A stretch of 64,000 nt of DNA. It comes from Novosphingobium chloroacetimidivorans (GTDB taxonomy: Bacteria; Pseudomonadota; Alphaproteobacteria; Sphingomonadales; Sphingomonadaceae). Below the pieces are notes generated by a model. That model saw only the letters and a list, made by a program, of their open reading frames with translations. It searched no databases and was not told the DNA's origin. The stretch lies in assembly GCF_014204535.1 (NCBI RefSeq), contig NZ_JACHLR010000001.1, forward strand, positions 394,870 to 458,869, in the 5' to 3' direction. The position numbers and the translations under genes were made by a program. Below, piece by piece: positions 19,852-32,775 of the stretch (within the stretch, counting starts at the first letter, position 1; the number at the start of each line of letters is the position of its first letter).

Positions 19852-20394
19852 TCAGCGCTTCTTCAGTGCCTTCACCGCAGCCAGGGTCTGCGCCACGTGA
19901 TCGCGGTAGTTCATGTCGGAGTGCACGAAGACGATCTTGCCGCTCGGCGCGATGACGTAGCTGGTGCGGTCCGTCATGGTCGCCGAGACACCAGCCCGCT
20001 TGAGCGCGACATCGTAGGACTTGATGATCGCCGGGCTGGCGACACCGACGGTGAACTTGTCACGGCAGGCCTCGGTCGAAAACTTTCGCAAGGTCGGCAG
20101 GTCGTCCGCCGAAAGGCCGATCACCGTGGCGCCGTACTTCGCGAACTCTGGCGTGGCCTCGGCAAAGGCGTGCGCCTCCAACGTACACCCTTGCGTGAAC
20201 GCCTTGGGATAGAAGTAGAGCACCACCGCGCCCTTGCGCAGCGCCCTTCGCAAGTCGAGCGGCACGTCCTTGCCGCCCAGCGCACCCTGCGTGCTGAACG
20301 CGGGAGCGGCGGCGCCCACGGGCAGAGTGGCGATGGCGGCGCCCGGCATGGCGATTGCGGCCAAGGTGGCGAGTGCGAAGAGCGGTTTGTACAT
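19852..20394 (-). CDS. Exported peroxiredoxin (AhpC/TSA, BCP-like)
   Basis: 180 aa from the ATG at 20392-20394, which yields a signal peptide (LFALATLAAIAMPGAAIA) and implies a periplasmic enzyme. The peroxidatic Cys lies in FYPKAFTQGCTLEAHAF, with a second Cys about 50 residues on (ACRDKF) that could resolve it. The thioredoxin-fold ending (DRTSYVIAPSGKIVFVHSD) is typical. It reduces peroxides using thiols. An open N-terminal extension to 20424 is not favoured. Confidence 0.9.
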   Translation of the reverse strand: MYKPLFALATLAAIAMPGAAIATLPVGAAAPAFSTQGALGGKDVPLDLRRALRKGAVVLYFYPKAFTQGCTLEAHAFAEATPEFAKYGATVIGLSADDLPTLRKFSTEACRDKFTVGVASPAIIKSYDVALKRAGVSATMTDRTSYVIAPSGKIVFVHSDMNYRDHVAQTLAAVKALKKR

Positions 20395-20438
20395 GGTGGC
20401 AGTCTGGACCCGGCAGGAAGCCAAGTCCAGTCGTTCGC

Positions 20439-20669
20439 TTACTCGATGTAACCCAGGACCGTGCCGACTTCGTAAGTCTCACCGGTAGATGCCGTGATCT
20501 TCAGCGTGCCGGTGGCGGGCGCCTCGACTTCGTTGGTCGACTTGTCAGCCTCAAGCGAGAACAGCGGCTGTCCCTCGGTCACCTGGTCGCCGTCCTTGGC
20601 GAGCCACTCGGCAATCTGGCCCTCCTGCATCGAGAAGCCAATCTTGGGGAGCAGGATTTCTACGGCCAT
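20439..20669 (-). CDS. Stand-alone biotinyl/lipoyl domain protein
   Basis: A 76-residue protein that is one complete lipoyl-type domain. The modifiable Lys is in SLEADKSTNEVEAP, and the rest (VEILLPKIGFSMQEGQIAEW) resembles the N-terminal domain of 2-oxoacid dehydrogenase E2. No E2 catalytic core follows. GAGG precedes the ATG by 9 bases. It could be a diffusible acyl carrier or a swinging-arm donor; no partner enzyme is adjacent. Confidence 0.85.
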   Translation of the reverse strand: MAVEILLPKIGFSMQEGQIAEWLAKDGDQVTEGQPLFSLEADKSTNEVEAPATGTLKITASTGETYEVGTVLGYIE

Positions 20670-21002
20670 GGTGTACGATCCTCTATGCGGTTTGTGCGCT
20701 GACTAACGCATGGCGCGATGCTGGCAAGTGTCCGATTGAGTGCGGGACCCAGCGCATCTGCAGAATACGGCTGGGCGATGAAATGGCAGGTCATATCGCC
20801 ATGATGCACTTCTGTGCTCAAGAATGGGTTGGCGGCGCGAGCGGCATCGGCTTGGGTGGCTACATGGCTGTGAAGATCCACGACCTACTGCGCCGTTGCC
20901 GCGCACGCCTTCGATCACTTGTGGCGAGGGTGACGTAGGCCGAGGCCGAGCCCCGTCGAATCGGATCGAAAGCCAGGCATCCAGAACATGGGAGAGAATA
21001 GC
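20670..21002. other. 333-base stretch without a supported gene
   Basis: Divergent region between the lipoyl-domain gene and the SDR gene; promoters for both must lie here. Short frames on both strands lack good start signals and resemble nothing I recognise. A GGGAGAG Shine-Dalgarno sits just before the SDR ATG at 21003. Confidence 0.5.
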
Positions 21003-21872
21003 ATGAACCAGCCCGCGAAGCGTACCGTCGTCATCACCGGGGCCAGCTCGGGGATCGGCCTTGCCAGCGCGCTCGAGTTCGCCCGTGCCGGCTGGCACGT
21101 CATCGGCACTGGCCGCGACCCCGCCCACAGCGCACAAGGCGAGGCGGCGATCCGCGAAGCGGCCGGTCCGGACGGCAGGGTCGACTTTCTGCGTGGCGAC
21201 TTCTGCGACATGGCGGACGTGAAGCGCATCGCCGGCGAGATCGCCGGCCTTACCGACCGGATCGACGTGCTCGTCAACAATGCCGGCGGCACCCGCGATG
21301 CGATCTACATCACCAACGACGGGCTGGAGGCGACATTCGCCGCCAACCACCTCGCGCCGTTTCTGCTGACCCGCGAACTGCTGCCGCTCCTGGAACGCGC
21401 GGCGGCAGACCGAGAGGCCGGCGCCGTGCGGATCATCGCGGTGGCGTCCAGCGCCCACCAGCACACGCCCGCCATGAACTGGGACGACCTCCAGTTCCGC
21501 GACGGCTCCGCCGGCGCCGCATACTGCCAGGCCAAGCTCGCCAACATCCTCTATACGCGCGAACTGAATCGACGGGCGGCCGACAAGGGCATCATCGCGC
21601 AGTCCATGCATCCCGGGATGGTCGACACCAATTTCGCCAGCCACGGCGGCAAGGCCATGCAGGACCACTTCGCCACCCACGACGCTGAAGGTCCGGAAGC
21701 CGCCGCCCGCACGATCTTCTGGCTTGCAACATCGCAGGAGGGCGGTCGCGATGGCGGGCGCTACTTCCACAACCAAGCCGAGGCGCCGGTCGCGCCGCAA
21801 GCAAGCGACGACGCGGCGGCGGCGCGGCTGTGGCAGGAAAGCGAGGCGCTGCTCACCGGCTTGGGGTATTAG
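21003..21872 (+). CDS. Short-chain dehydrogenase/reductase
   Basis: NAD(P)-dependent SDR of 289 aa, close to the retinol-dehydrogenase/WWOX-like group. Seen: TGASSGIGLASALEFA cofactor loop, DVLVNNAGG, catalytic Ser in AVASSAHQH, and YCQAK (YxxxK). MHPGMVDTNFASHG is the usual post-catalytic loop. The start at 21003 has GGGAGAG seven bases upstream; an ATG at 20988 overlaps that Shine-Dalgarno. Substrate unknown. Confidence 0.92.
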   Translation: MNQPAKRTVVITGASSGIGLASALEFARAGWHVIGTGRDPAHSAQGEAAIREAAGPDGRVDFLRGDFCDMADVKRIAGEIAGLTDRIDVLVNNAGGTRDAIYITNDGLEATFAANHLAPFLLTRELLPLLERAAADREAGAVRIIAVASSAHQHTPAMNWDDLQFRDGSAGAAYCQAKLANILYTRELNRRAADKGIIAQSMHPGMVDTNFASHGGKAMQDHFATHDAEGPEAAARTIFWLATSQEGGRDGGRYFHNQAEAPVAPQASDDAAAARLWQESEALLTGLGY

Positions 21873-22001
21873 CCAGATCCTGGCTTGCAGGTCCTGACCA
21901 GTCCGCCCTTGTTCGGTCGGCCGGGTTGTATAGGGCTGCAGGCGCGGTGACAGGCATCCTCAACTCTTGAGTCAGCGGCAGAAGCGGCTAGCACACGAGC
22001 C

Positions 22002-22874
22002 ATGGACAAGAACCTGCGCCCACGCCGCTCCGCCCTCTATTTGCCTGCATCCAACGCCAAGGCCATCGCCAAGGCACGGACCCTTCCGTGCGACATGGTG
22101 ATCCTCGACCTTGAGGACGCCGTCGCGCCCGACATGAAGGACGAGGCGCGCGATGCCGCGATAGCCGCAGTCCACGAAGGCGGCTTCGGCGATCGCGAGG
22201 TCGCCATCCGCGCCAATGGCTTGGATACGCCTTGGGGTGCCGCCGACCTTGCCGCCATCGCCGGGTCGCATGCCGACGCCGTGCTGGTGCCCAAGGTCGA
22301 CGGCCCGGACGACATCGTCGCCTACCAGGACGCGCTCGGCAGCGCGCCGCCGGCGATGCAGCTTTGGGCGATGATCGAGACGTGCGCGTCGGTCGCCAAC
22401 CTGCCCGCGATCGCCGCGATGGCCGGCTCCACGCGGCTCTCGCTGTGGATCATGGGCACCAACGATCTCGCCAAGGAGATGCGCGCTCAGCTGACACCGT
22501 GCCGCACGCCCTTCCTGCCCTTCCTGTCGATGGCCGTCGCCGCGGCGCGCAGCCAGGGCATCGCCATCCTCGACGGGGTATGCAACGAGTTCCGCGACCT
22601 CGACGTGTTCGAGGCCGAGGCCCGCCAGGGCTTGATGTTCGGGTTCGAAGGCAAGACCCTGATCCACCCCGCGCAGATCGAGCCGTGCAACACGGTGTTC
22701 TCGCCCAGCGAGGCGGAGCTGGCCTGGGCTCACGCGGTGATCGCGGCTTTTGAGCTGCCGGAGAACGCCGGCAAGGGTGTGATCAAGGTCGAGGGCAAGA
22801 TGACGGAGCTGCTGCATCTGGAGCAAGCGCAACGACTGGTGGCGGTGGCGGCGGGCATCGGCGCGACAGGGTAG
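22002..22874 (+). CDS. HpcH/HpaI aldolase/citrate lyase (CitE-like) family, CoA-ester lyase
   Basis: 290 aa TIM-barrel lyase. Motifs: RSALYLPASNAKAIAKA, MVILDLEDAVAPDMKDEAR with the Mg-binding acid, LWAMIETCASVANLPAI, and GFEGKTLIHPAQIEPCN. This is the CitE/malyl-CoA lyase-like group, which cleaves or hydrolyses short-chain hydroxyacyl-CoA such as malyl-CoA or citramalyl-CoA. No citD or citF is nearby, so it is not a citrate lyase subunit. Confidence 0.88.
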   Translation: MDKNLRPRRSALYLPASNAKAIAKARTLPCDMVILDLEDAVAPDMKDEARDAAIAAVHEGGFGDREVAIRANGLDTPWGAADLAAIAGSHADAVLVPKVDGPDDIVAYQDALGSAPPAMQLWAMIETCASVANLPAIAAMAGSTRLSLWIMGTNDLAKEMRAQLTPCRTPFLPFLSMAVAAARSQGIAILDGVCNEFRDLDVFEAEARQGLMFGFEGKTLIHPAQIEPCNTVFSPSEAELAWAHAVIAAFELPENAGKGVIKVEGKMTELLHLEQAQRLVAVAAGIGATG

Positions 22875-22893
22875 AAACGCCCAGCCGGCCATC

Positions 22894-22920
22894 GTCGTCC
22901 CGGCTCAAGCCCGGGACGAC
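22894..22920. repeat. REP-like palindrome, probable bidirectional terminator
   Basis: Perfect 10-base stem gtcgtcccgg...ccgggacgac in the 66-base gap between the convergent CitE-like gene and eno. Best copy of the class seen at 13022 and 19820. Its position between two converging genes suits a bidirectional terminator. Confidence 0.65.
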
Positions 22921-22940
22921 GTATGACTTAGACGTCTGGC

Positions 22941-24317
<1,377 letters not shown>

Positions 24318-24400
24318 TCAACCGTTCGTTGTGTTACGCAATGCACGTAAGAACATGCGGCACTACCTACGTGCGGGACCGAATCTCAGGAGGACACACC

Positions 24401-24913
24401 ATGGTCGAGACTACAACGATCCCCGGTTCGGGCGCCGCGGGCGGCAACGGCACCGAAGCTGCGAAGAACCACTTTTCCAAGGCCGTGGAAGAGGCACTGG
24501 CCGGCGCCAAGGCCCTGGGCACCGAAGCCCAGAACCGTGCCGGCGAGTATCGCGAGAAGCTTTACGAGAAGAAGGACGATCTCGCCGGCGACGCCAAGGT
24601 GCGCACTGACGAGTACAAGGAGAAGGCATTCAGCTTTGCCGACCAGGGCAAGGCCCAGGCCAGCGGCGCGCTCGCCAGCCTCAGCCAGCTGATCACCGAC
24701 AACGCGGGCGTGCTCGATGAGAAGGTCGGCGCCAAGTACGGCGACTATGCTCGCGGTGCCGCCCGGTCGGTACAGGACGTCGCCACCCGCCTGGACGAGA
24801 AGTCGCTCGACGAACTCGGCGAGGATGCGGTCGAGTTCGTACGCCAGAGCCCAGCGCTCGCGCTCGGCATCGCCGCCGCCGCCGGTTACCTTATCGGTCG
24901 CGCGTTTAAGTAA
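24401..24913 (+). CDS. ElaB/YqjD-like membrane-anchored stress protein
   Basis: 170 aa from the ATG at 24401, with AGGAG upstream. Most of it is charged, Ala/Glu/Lys-rich amphipathic helix (residues about 20-145), ending in a short glycine-containing tail anchor SPALALGIAAAAGYLIGRAF. That layout is characteristic of the DUF883 family (E. coli ElaB and YqjD, inner-membrane proteins reported to associate with ribosomes). First gene behind the EcfG-type promoter. Confidence 0.8.
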   Translation: MVETTTIPGSGAAGGNGTEAAKNHFSKAVEEALAGAKALGTEAQNRAGEYREKLYEKKDDLAGDAKVRTDEYKEKAFSFADQGKAQASGALASLSQLITDNAGVLDEKVGAKYGDYARGAARSVQDVATRLDEKSLDELGEDAVEFVRQSPALALGIAAAAGYLIGRAFK

Positions 24914-24940
24914 GGCACGGTCTGACGTACCGGACCGCAC

Positions 24941-25336
24941 ATGCTGGACACCACGCAGGCGCCTGAAACGGCCATCGACCCTTTGTTGAGCGAAGCGCGT
25001 GAGCGCTCGCTCAACGAGGACCTCCACCAGTTGGCGCAGGACGCCCGCGCCTATGCCGAAGCCGAGCTGCAATTTCAGAAATCGCGTGCGGCTTTTGCGG
25101 CGAGCGCCAGCAAGAACATCGCCGTCTACGCCGTGGCTGCGCTGGTGCTGGTGTTCTTTGCCGTGATGGCGCTCGTCGTTGGGCTTGTCATCGCGCTCGC
25201 ACCCTGGATTACGCCCTGGGGTTCGACTGCACTGGTCACTCTCGTGCTCCTGGGACTGGCGATCTTCCTCCTGATGCGCGCCAAGCGGCAGGTAAGCCTG
25301 CTGACGACCGTCTGGGGTGGGGAGAGATCGTCATGA
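24941..25336 (+). CDS. Holin superfamily III (YqjE-like) membrane protein
   Basis: 131 aa: a soluble charged N-terminal 50 residues, then two membrane segments (AVYAVAALVLVFFAVMALVV and TALVTLVLLGLAIFLLM) and a short basic tail. This fits the phage_holin_3_6/YqjE group, which is not a true lysis holin despite the name. In E. coli yqjD and yqjE are also adjacent and stress-controlled. It overlaps the next gene by 4 bases. Confidence 0.78.
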   Translation: MLDTTQAPETAIDPLLSEARERSLNEDLHQLAQDARAYAEAELQFQKSRAAFAASASKNIAVYAVAALVLVFFAVMALVVGLVIALAPWITPWGSTALVTLVLLGLAIFLLMRAKRQVSLLTTVWGGERSS

Positions 25337-25626
25337 CCGCAGGGCTCGAAGCCAAAGTTCTCGCCGACAAGGCGCTGCGTGACACGACCAAGCTGACTCT
25401 CGATAAGCGCCTGGCGCAAGTGAAGCTCGATCTCGAGGCGCGGGGCGTTGCCGGTCGAGTGGCCGACGAGTTCGTAGAGCATGCCAAGATGGTCTACGAC
25501 GAAGGTGCCGCCGTGGCGCAGGAGCACCCTGGCATCATTGGCGGAACCATCGCCGCGCTCATGCTTTGGATCCTGCGAAATCCCATCATCGCCTGGCTCG
25601 ACGCCCTGCTCGGGCCACGCCGTTAA
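25333..25626 (+). CDS. Small single-TM protein of the stress operon
   Basis: 97 aa. Residues 1-65 are a charged helix; residues about 68-85 (IIGGTIAALMLWILRNPIIAW) form a membrane segment near the C-terminus. The EHPG-GG-hydrophobic layout is like the DUF883/DUF3618 tail anchors. Starts inside the end of the holin-like gene (ATGA overlap). Function unknown. Confidence 0.75.
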   Translation: MTAGLEAKVLADKALRDTTKLTLDKRLAQVKLDLEARGVAGRVADEFVEHAKMVYDEGAAVAQEHPGIIGGTIAALMLWILRNPIIAWLDALLGPRR

Positions 25627-25642
25627 CACACGAGGTCTCTCC

Positions 25643-26275
25643 ATGGCGTCCGAGAACAAATCCGTGCCTGCCACCAACACCGAGACCATCAGCACCAACG
25701 TAGTTGCGCTGCCCACGCGCCTGGAAGCGACCACCGCATCCGAGAAGGCGATCGGCTTCGTGAAGGAGCATCCGGTGCTGACCGTGGTCGGGGGTGTTGC
25801 CGTAGGACTTGCGATCAGCGCGCTCATCCCGCGTAGCTTCAGTCGCCGCTTCGCCAAGCGCGCGTACCGCTACGCCGAAGCTGGCGCCGCCGCGGCGCTT
25901 TCGTTCGGGCAGGATGCGGTCGACAAGGCCGAGGACGGTGGCGTGGTAGCGCGCAAGAAGGCGGCCCTGCTCGCCTCGCGCGCCGAAAAGCTGGGCGAGC
26001 ATGCCGTTGCGCGCGCCGAAAAGCTCGGTGTCGCCGCGCTTGGTACCGCGACGAGCTTGGGTCACGCCGCGGCCGAGCGTGCCGAACGCCTTGGCCACCT
26101 GGCGGCGGTACGAGCCGAGGATCTGGGTGGCCGCGGATCGGACCGCCTCAGCCAGCTTGGCGACAAGGCGCTGGTACAATCGAGCAAGCTGTTCGGCGTG
26201 CCGAAGCGATCCTCCAGCCTCGCTGATCGTATCCTCGACAAGGCGCACGGTGTCCGGGCACGCTTGCGCGGCTGA
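25643..26275 (+). CDS. Membrane protein with repeated RAE(K/R)LG coiled-coil region
   Basis: 210 aa from the ATG at 25643. A membrane segment follows KEHP at residues about 47-65 (VLTVVGGVAVGLAISALIP). The rest is an Ala-rich helix with a recurring motif: RAEKLG twice, RAERLG and RAEDLG, spaced 11-23 residues apart. Such repeats suggest a long rod or membrane- or DNA-binding helix. Last gene of the EcfG-type operon; 17 bases after its neighbour. Confidence 0.75.
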   Translation: MASENKSVPATNTETISTNVVALPTRLEATTASEKAIGFVKEHPVLTVVGGVAVGLAISALIPRSFSRRFAKRAYRYAEAGAAAALSFGQDAVDKAEDGGVVARKKAALLASRAEKLGEHAVARAEKLGVAALGTATSLGHAAAERAERLGHLAAVRAEDLGGRGSDRLSQLGDKALVQSSKLFGVPKRSSSLADRILDKAHGVRARLRG

Positions 26276-26343
26276 GGGTTGCGCCGCACCATGGCGAGCG
26301 GGTAGGGGTCGAACTTCAACTCTAAAGGATTTCGGCTCCTTCC

Positions 26344-26577
26344 ATGCAGAAACTCCACCTCGTGATGGGCGGTCGCGTCAAGGACCCCCGTGGACTTGAG
26401 TACACGGACCTCAAGTCGCTCGATATCGTCGGCGTGTTCCCCGACTACGATTCCGCCGAAGACGCGTGGCGCGCCAGTGCACAGCGCACGGTAGACGATG
26501 CCGAGATGAAGTACGTGATCGTGCATCTGCACCGCCTGCTTGAGCCCGAGCTTCCGTCCGACACCACCACGAAGTGA
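26344..26577 (+). CDS. DUF4170 family protein
   Basis: 77 aa; residues 1-65 (KLHLVMGGRVKDPRGLEYTD ... VGVFPDYDSAEDAWRA) match the DUF4170 pattern common in alphaproteobacteria. No catalytic residues are known. Its stop overlaps the GTG start of the acetyltransferase (GTGA), implying coupling. Confidence 0.8.
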   Translation: MQKLHLVMGGRVKDPRGLEYTDLKSLDIVGVFPDYDSAEDAWRASAQRTVDDAEMKYVIVHLHRLLEPELPSDTTTK

Positions 26578-27062
26578 TCAGGACATTTCGGCCGGGCGAC
26601 GAACATGCGCTCCGGGACATCCACCTCGCCTCGATCACGAGGGTGGGACCGCTCGCGTATAACCCCGCACAAATCGCAGCCTGGGCTTCCAAGACGCGCG
26701 ATGCCGAGGAGTGGCTCGAGTGGCACGATTTCGGTGACCGCATTACCATCGCCTTCACCGAAGAGGGCGAAGCGGCGGCGTTTACTCTGCTCGAGGCTGA
26801 CGGACACCTGGATATGCTCTATTGCCACCCCGATCACGTACGCCAGGGACATGCTTTGCGTCTGGTCGAGGAAGCGAGCGCCTTCGGGCGGGCCAAGGGA
26901 TTGGCCACGATCACGACGGATGCCAGCGAGCTCGCGCGTCCGGTGTTCCTGGCCGCCGGTTATCGCGTCGAAGAGCGCCAGGACTTCCTGCTCGATGGCG
27001 TGCCGATCCATAACTATGCCATGAGCAAGGACCTGATGCCCGAGCCCGAACTGGCCGCTTGA
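26574..27062 (+). CDS. GNAT-family N-acetyltransferase
   Basis: 162 aa, GTG start overlapping the DUF4170 stop. The acetyl-CoA binding loop is visible as LYCHPDHVRQGHALRLVEEA (Q/RxxGxA), followed by TTDASELARPVFLAAGYRV, standard for GNAT motif B. Substrate unknown. Confidence 0.88.
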   Translation: MIRTFRPGDEHALRDIHLASITRVGPLAYNPAQIAAWASKTRDAEEWLEWHDFGDRITIAFTEEGEAAAFTLLEADGHLDMLYCHPDHVRQGHALRLVEEASAFGRAKGLATITTDASELARPVFLAAGYRVEERQDFLLDGVPIHNYAMSKDLMPEPELAA

Positions 27063-27116
27063 ACCGTCCGGCACAGGGATCCGGAGCCTTCGCCGCTTCG
27101 AACCGTTGTACTGCTC

Positions 27117-27734
27117 ATGATCAAACCTGGCTCCCTGGAAGCTACCAGCCTCGTGCTGGCGTTGGCACTTGCCGCCTGTTCTTCTCAGGACGCTCCGCCC
27201 GATGCTGCCGAGGCGACGGAGAGTGCGGTGTCCCCGTCAGCCCCGGCAGCGGAGCCATCGGTCCCCGAGGCAAGCGCAGCGCCGGGGCCAGCTCGCGACA
27301 GCGCGGATGTCTTGAGGCTTGAAGGCCTCGACGATCTCCGGATCGGCAAGGCCGTGCCCGAGGGGAGCACATGGGCCGAACGCGGTGCGCAGACTGGCGA
27401 CGCTTGTCGCGTGGTGAGCTCACCCGATCATCCTGGCGTCTACGCCATCACGGCGAACGGGATCGTACGGCGCATCACGGTCGGCAAGCGGTCCACCGTC
27501 AAGCTGGTGGAAGGCATCGGCGTAGGTGCGAGTGAGACAGACGTTCGCAAATGGTTCGCGGGCTTTCGCGAGGAACCGCACAAGTACGAGGCACCACCTG
27601 CCAAGTACCTCACCGCGCCAAATGCCGCGCGCAGTGACTCCGCTCTGCGGTTCGAGATCGGCCAGGATGGCAAGGTGGCGCTGATCCACGTGGGGACCAT
27701 GCCAGAACTCGGCTTGGTCGAGGGTTGCGCCTGA
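27117..27734 (+). CDS. Predicted lipoprotein of unknown function
   Basis: 205 aa. Signal peptide with lipobox LALAAC around residues 16-21, then about 45 residues of Pro/Ala/Ser/Glu-rich linker, then a globular domain (about 65-205) with the region VVSSPDHPGVYAITANG. No family recognised. A single-gene unit; nothing supported follows until greA on the other strand. Confidence 0.75.
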   Translation: MIKPGSLEATSLVLALALAACSSQDAPPDAAEATESAVSPSAPAAEPSVPEASAAPGPARDSADVLRLEGLDDLRIGKAVPEGSTWAERGAQTGDACRVVSSPDHPGVYAITANGIVRRITVGKRSTVKLVEGIGVGASETDVRKWFAGFREEPHKYEAPPAKYLTAPNAARSDSALRFEIGQDGKVALIHVGTMPELGLVEGCA

Positions 27735-27929
27735 ACCTGCCGCTGAGAGCAGGCCCTTGTCAGCTCGACATCCGTCCGACGGCTGCAGCGTGCATGGTCG
27801 ACCAAAGCAACAACAATCCAGGAGCGCGAACGCTACCCTGGATTGCTCTGCCATACACGATGACGATGAGACGGTCCGTGAACCTTCGCCGCAGCCAACC
27901 CATTGCCGTCCGCTGCGACGCCGACCTCG

Positions 27930-28406
27930 TCAGATGAATTCGATCTTCTCGACCACGAAGAACTTGTCGCCGGCGGGGACAGTCACTTCAATTTCCTCCT
28001 CGACCTTGCGGCCGATCAGCGCCTTGCCCAGCGGCGAGTTGTAGCTGATCCGCCCGACCTTCGCATCGGCCTCATACGGGCCGACGATCTGGTACTTCAC
28101 CGGCTTGTCATCATCGTCGAGCAGCGTGACGGTGGCGCCGAAGATGATCTTGTCGCCTGACAGCGAAGCCGGATCGATGATCTGCGCACGGCTGATCTTG
28201 TCCTCCAGGTCGGCGATCGTCGCTTCGACCTGGCCCTGGCGCTCCTTCGCAGCGTGGTACTCGGCGTTCTCCGACAAGTCGCCATGTGCGCGTGCTTCTT
28301 CGATCGCATCGACAATGCGCGGGCGTTCCTCGCGCAGAGCCTTGAGATCGGCGGTCAGCCTCTCGTAGCCTTCCGCGAGCATCGGCAACTTCTCGACACT
28401 GGCCAT
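27930..28406 (-). CDS. greA: Transcription elongation factor GreA
   Basis: Rescues backtracked RNA polymerase. 158 aa, standard. The N-terminal coiled coil carries the acidic tip ([20 protein letters not shown]), and the C-terminal FKBP-like domain ends with [21 protein letters not shown]. It lies 125 bases downstream of carA-B strand genes but reads in the same direction as carB. Confidence 0.97.
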   Translation of the reverse strand: MASVEKLPMLAEGYERLTADLKALREERPRIVDAIEEARAHGDLSENAEYHAAKERQGQVEATIADLEDKISRAQIIDPASLSGDKIIFGATVTLLDDDDKPVKYQIVGPYEADAKVGRISYNSPLGKALIGRKVEEEIEVTVPAGDKFFVVEKIEFI

Positions 28407-28531
28407 TGCTTCGCTTTCATCCTTTTCGTTGCCGCCGGCGTTGGCGTTTCACCCCCGCCGCGACTAGTCCCCTGCCCCGCTCGCATGAGGAGCAGGCTGA
28501 TCGCTAATAATGTGGGGAGGCGAGATTGGTT

Positions 28532-31855
<3,324 letters not shown>

Positions 31856-31902
31856 TATGCTGCTACCTTGGTGAAAGGAGTCGGTGTGGGGGTTACCGGA
31901 CG

Positions 31903-32250
31903 TTGAAGAAGCGCATGACGCCGGTTGCGAAAAAGCTGAGGCGCGAGCCGACGGAAGCGGAAAAGCGGTTGTGGTCGCGGTTGCGAGCAAGCCAGCTTGG
32001 CGTTCAGTTCACGCGTCAGTTCGCGATTGAGCGGCATGTGTTGGATTTCGCGTGCCGATCCTTGAAGCTGGCCGTCGAACTCGACTGCGGACAGCATGCG
32101 GACAGTCCGGCCGACGATCTGCGTACCGAAATCATTGAATTGCACGGCTACCGCGTCATTCGCTTCTGGAACAACGAAGTGCTGCAGAACACCGATGGCG
32201 TTCTGACCGTGCTGATGCAGGAACTCGATCTCGGCAGAAACCGTGTCTAG
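31903..32250 (+). CDS. DUF559 protein (VSR/PD-(D/E)xK nuclease-like fold)
   Basis: 115 aa, TTG start. The family motif is clear: [28 protein letters not shown], then D-x-R and [20 protein letters not shown]. The D, E/D and QH positions fit a Vsr-like endonuclease core, though activity is unproven. It reads opposite to carA and carB, splitting what is normally a compact pair. A palindrome cluster follows its stop immediately, suggesting it travels as a unit. Confidence 0.85.
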   Translation: MKKRMTPVAKKLRREPTEAEKRLWSRLRASQLGVQFTRQFAIERHVLDFACRSLKLAVELDCGQHADSPADDLRTEIIELHGYRVIRFWNNEVLQNTDGVLTVLMQELDLGRNRV

Positions 32251-32252
32251 CT

Positions 32253-32362
32253 CCTCCTCCCTCAAGGGAGGAGGTTGGGAGGTGGGTGTACCCACGCTAG
32301 CGTGGACGCGCTGCCCAGCGGCATCGCTCCCACACCCCCGGCCCCTCCCCGCCGGGGAGGGG
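32253..32362. repeat. Cluster of three palindromes next to the DUF559 gene
   Basis: Three perfect hairpins within 110 bases: cctcctccct-ca-agggaggagg (32253-32274), ccacgctagcgtgg (32292-32305) and cccctcccc-gcc-ggggagggg (32342-32362). They start 3 bases after the DUF559 stop. The first could terminate DUF559 transcription; together they look like a composite extragenic repeat. Repeat status elsewhere in the genome is inferred. Confidence 0.65.
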
Positions 32363-32391
32363 GGAAGAAAGTTAACGCCAGCAACCATCAA

Positions 32392-32775
32392 TCAGCCGAC
32401 CAGCTCGGCGAAGGCCTTGTCCCAGTACTCCGGGCCTTCCGCCTTGGCCTTGCCGACAATCGGATCGTTCGCCTGCATGTCCGCCACCACGGCACGGAAC
32501 TTGTCGGTCTGGAACTGGTGCATGGAGCCGCCGAAGTCGTTCTGCTTCGTTTCCCAGACGCCCTTGGCAATCATGGCGTCGAGGAACTTGGTGCCGGCCA
32601 GCTTCGACTTGCCACGCACCTTGGTGCCGAACTTGCGCACGGCGACCGCGAACTTGTCCTCGATGATCAGCACCAGTTCGCCATAGGGGTACCAACGCGT
32701 GGCGATGTTCAGGTCGTTTGCGGGGCCGGCGACGTAGTAGGCGATCATGTGGTCGACCAGGTCGGACTCGCTCAT
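32392..32775 (-). CDS. Conserved-looking unknown protein coupled to carA
   Basis: 127 aa from the ATG at 32773-32775, which overlaps the carA stop (ATGA). The sequence is soluble and well balanced, with a Tyr-rich N-terminal part (MIAYYVAGPANDLNIATRWY), a strand-rich middle and a C-terminal QANDPIVGKAKAEGPEYW. No family recognised. The overlap indicates co-translation with carA. Confidence 0.75.
   Translation of the reverse strand: MSESDLVDHMIAYYVAGPANDLNIATRWYPYGELVLIIEDKFAVAVRKFGTKVRGKSKLAGTKFLDAMIAKGVWETKQNDFGGSMHQFQTDKFRAVVADMQANDPIVGKAKAEGPEYWDKAFAELVG

Noticed and set aside
20660..20881. 73-codon minus frame upstream of the lipoyl gene
   Set aside because: No ribosome-binding site, no family, and it overlaps the lipoyl gene start.
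24941..25336. Prophage holin
   Set aside because: The holin III-type label reflects the YqjE-like fold; no lysis or phage genes are nearby and the operon has a stress promoter.
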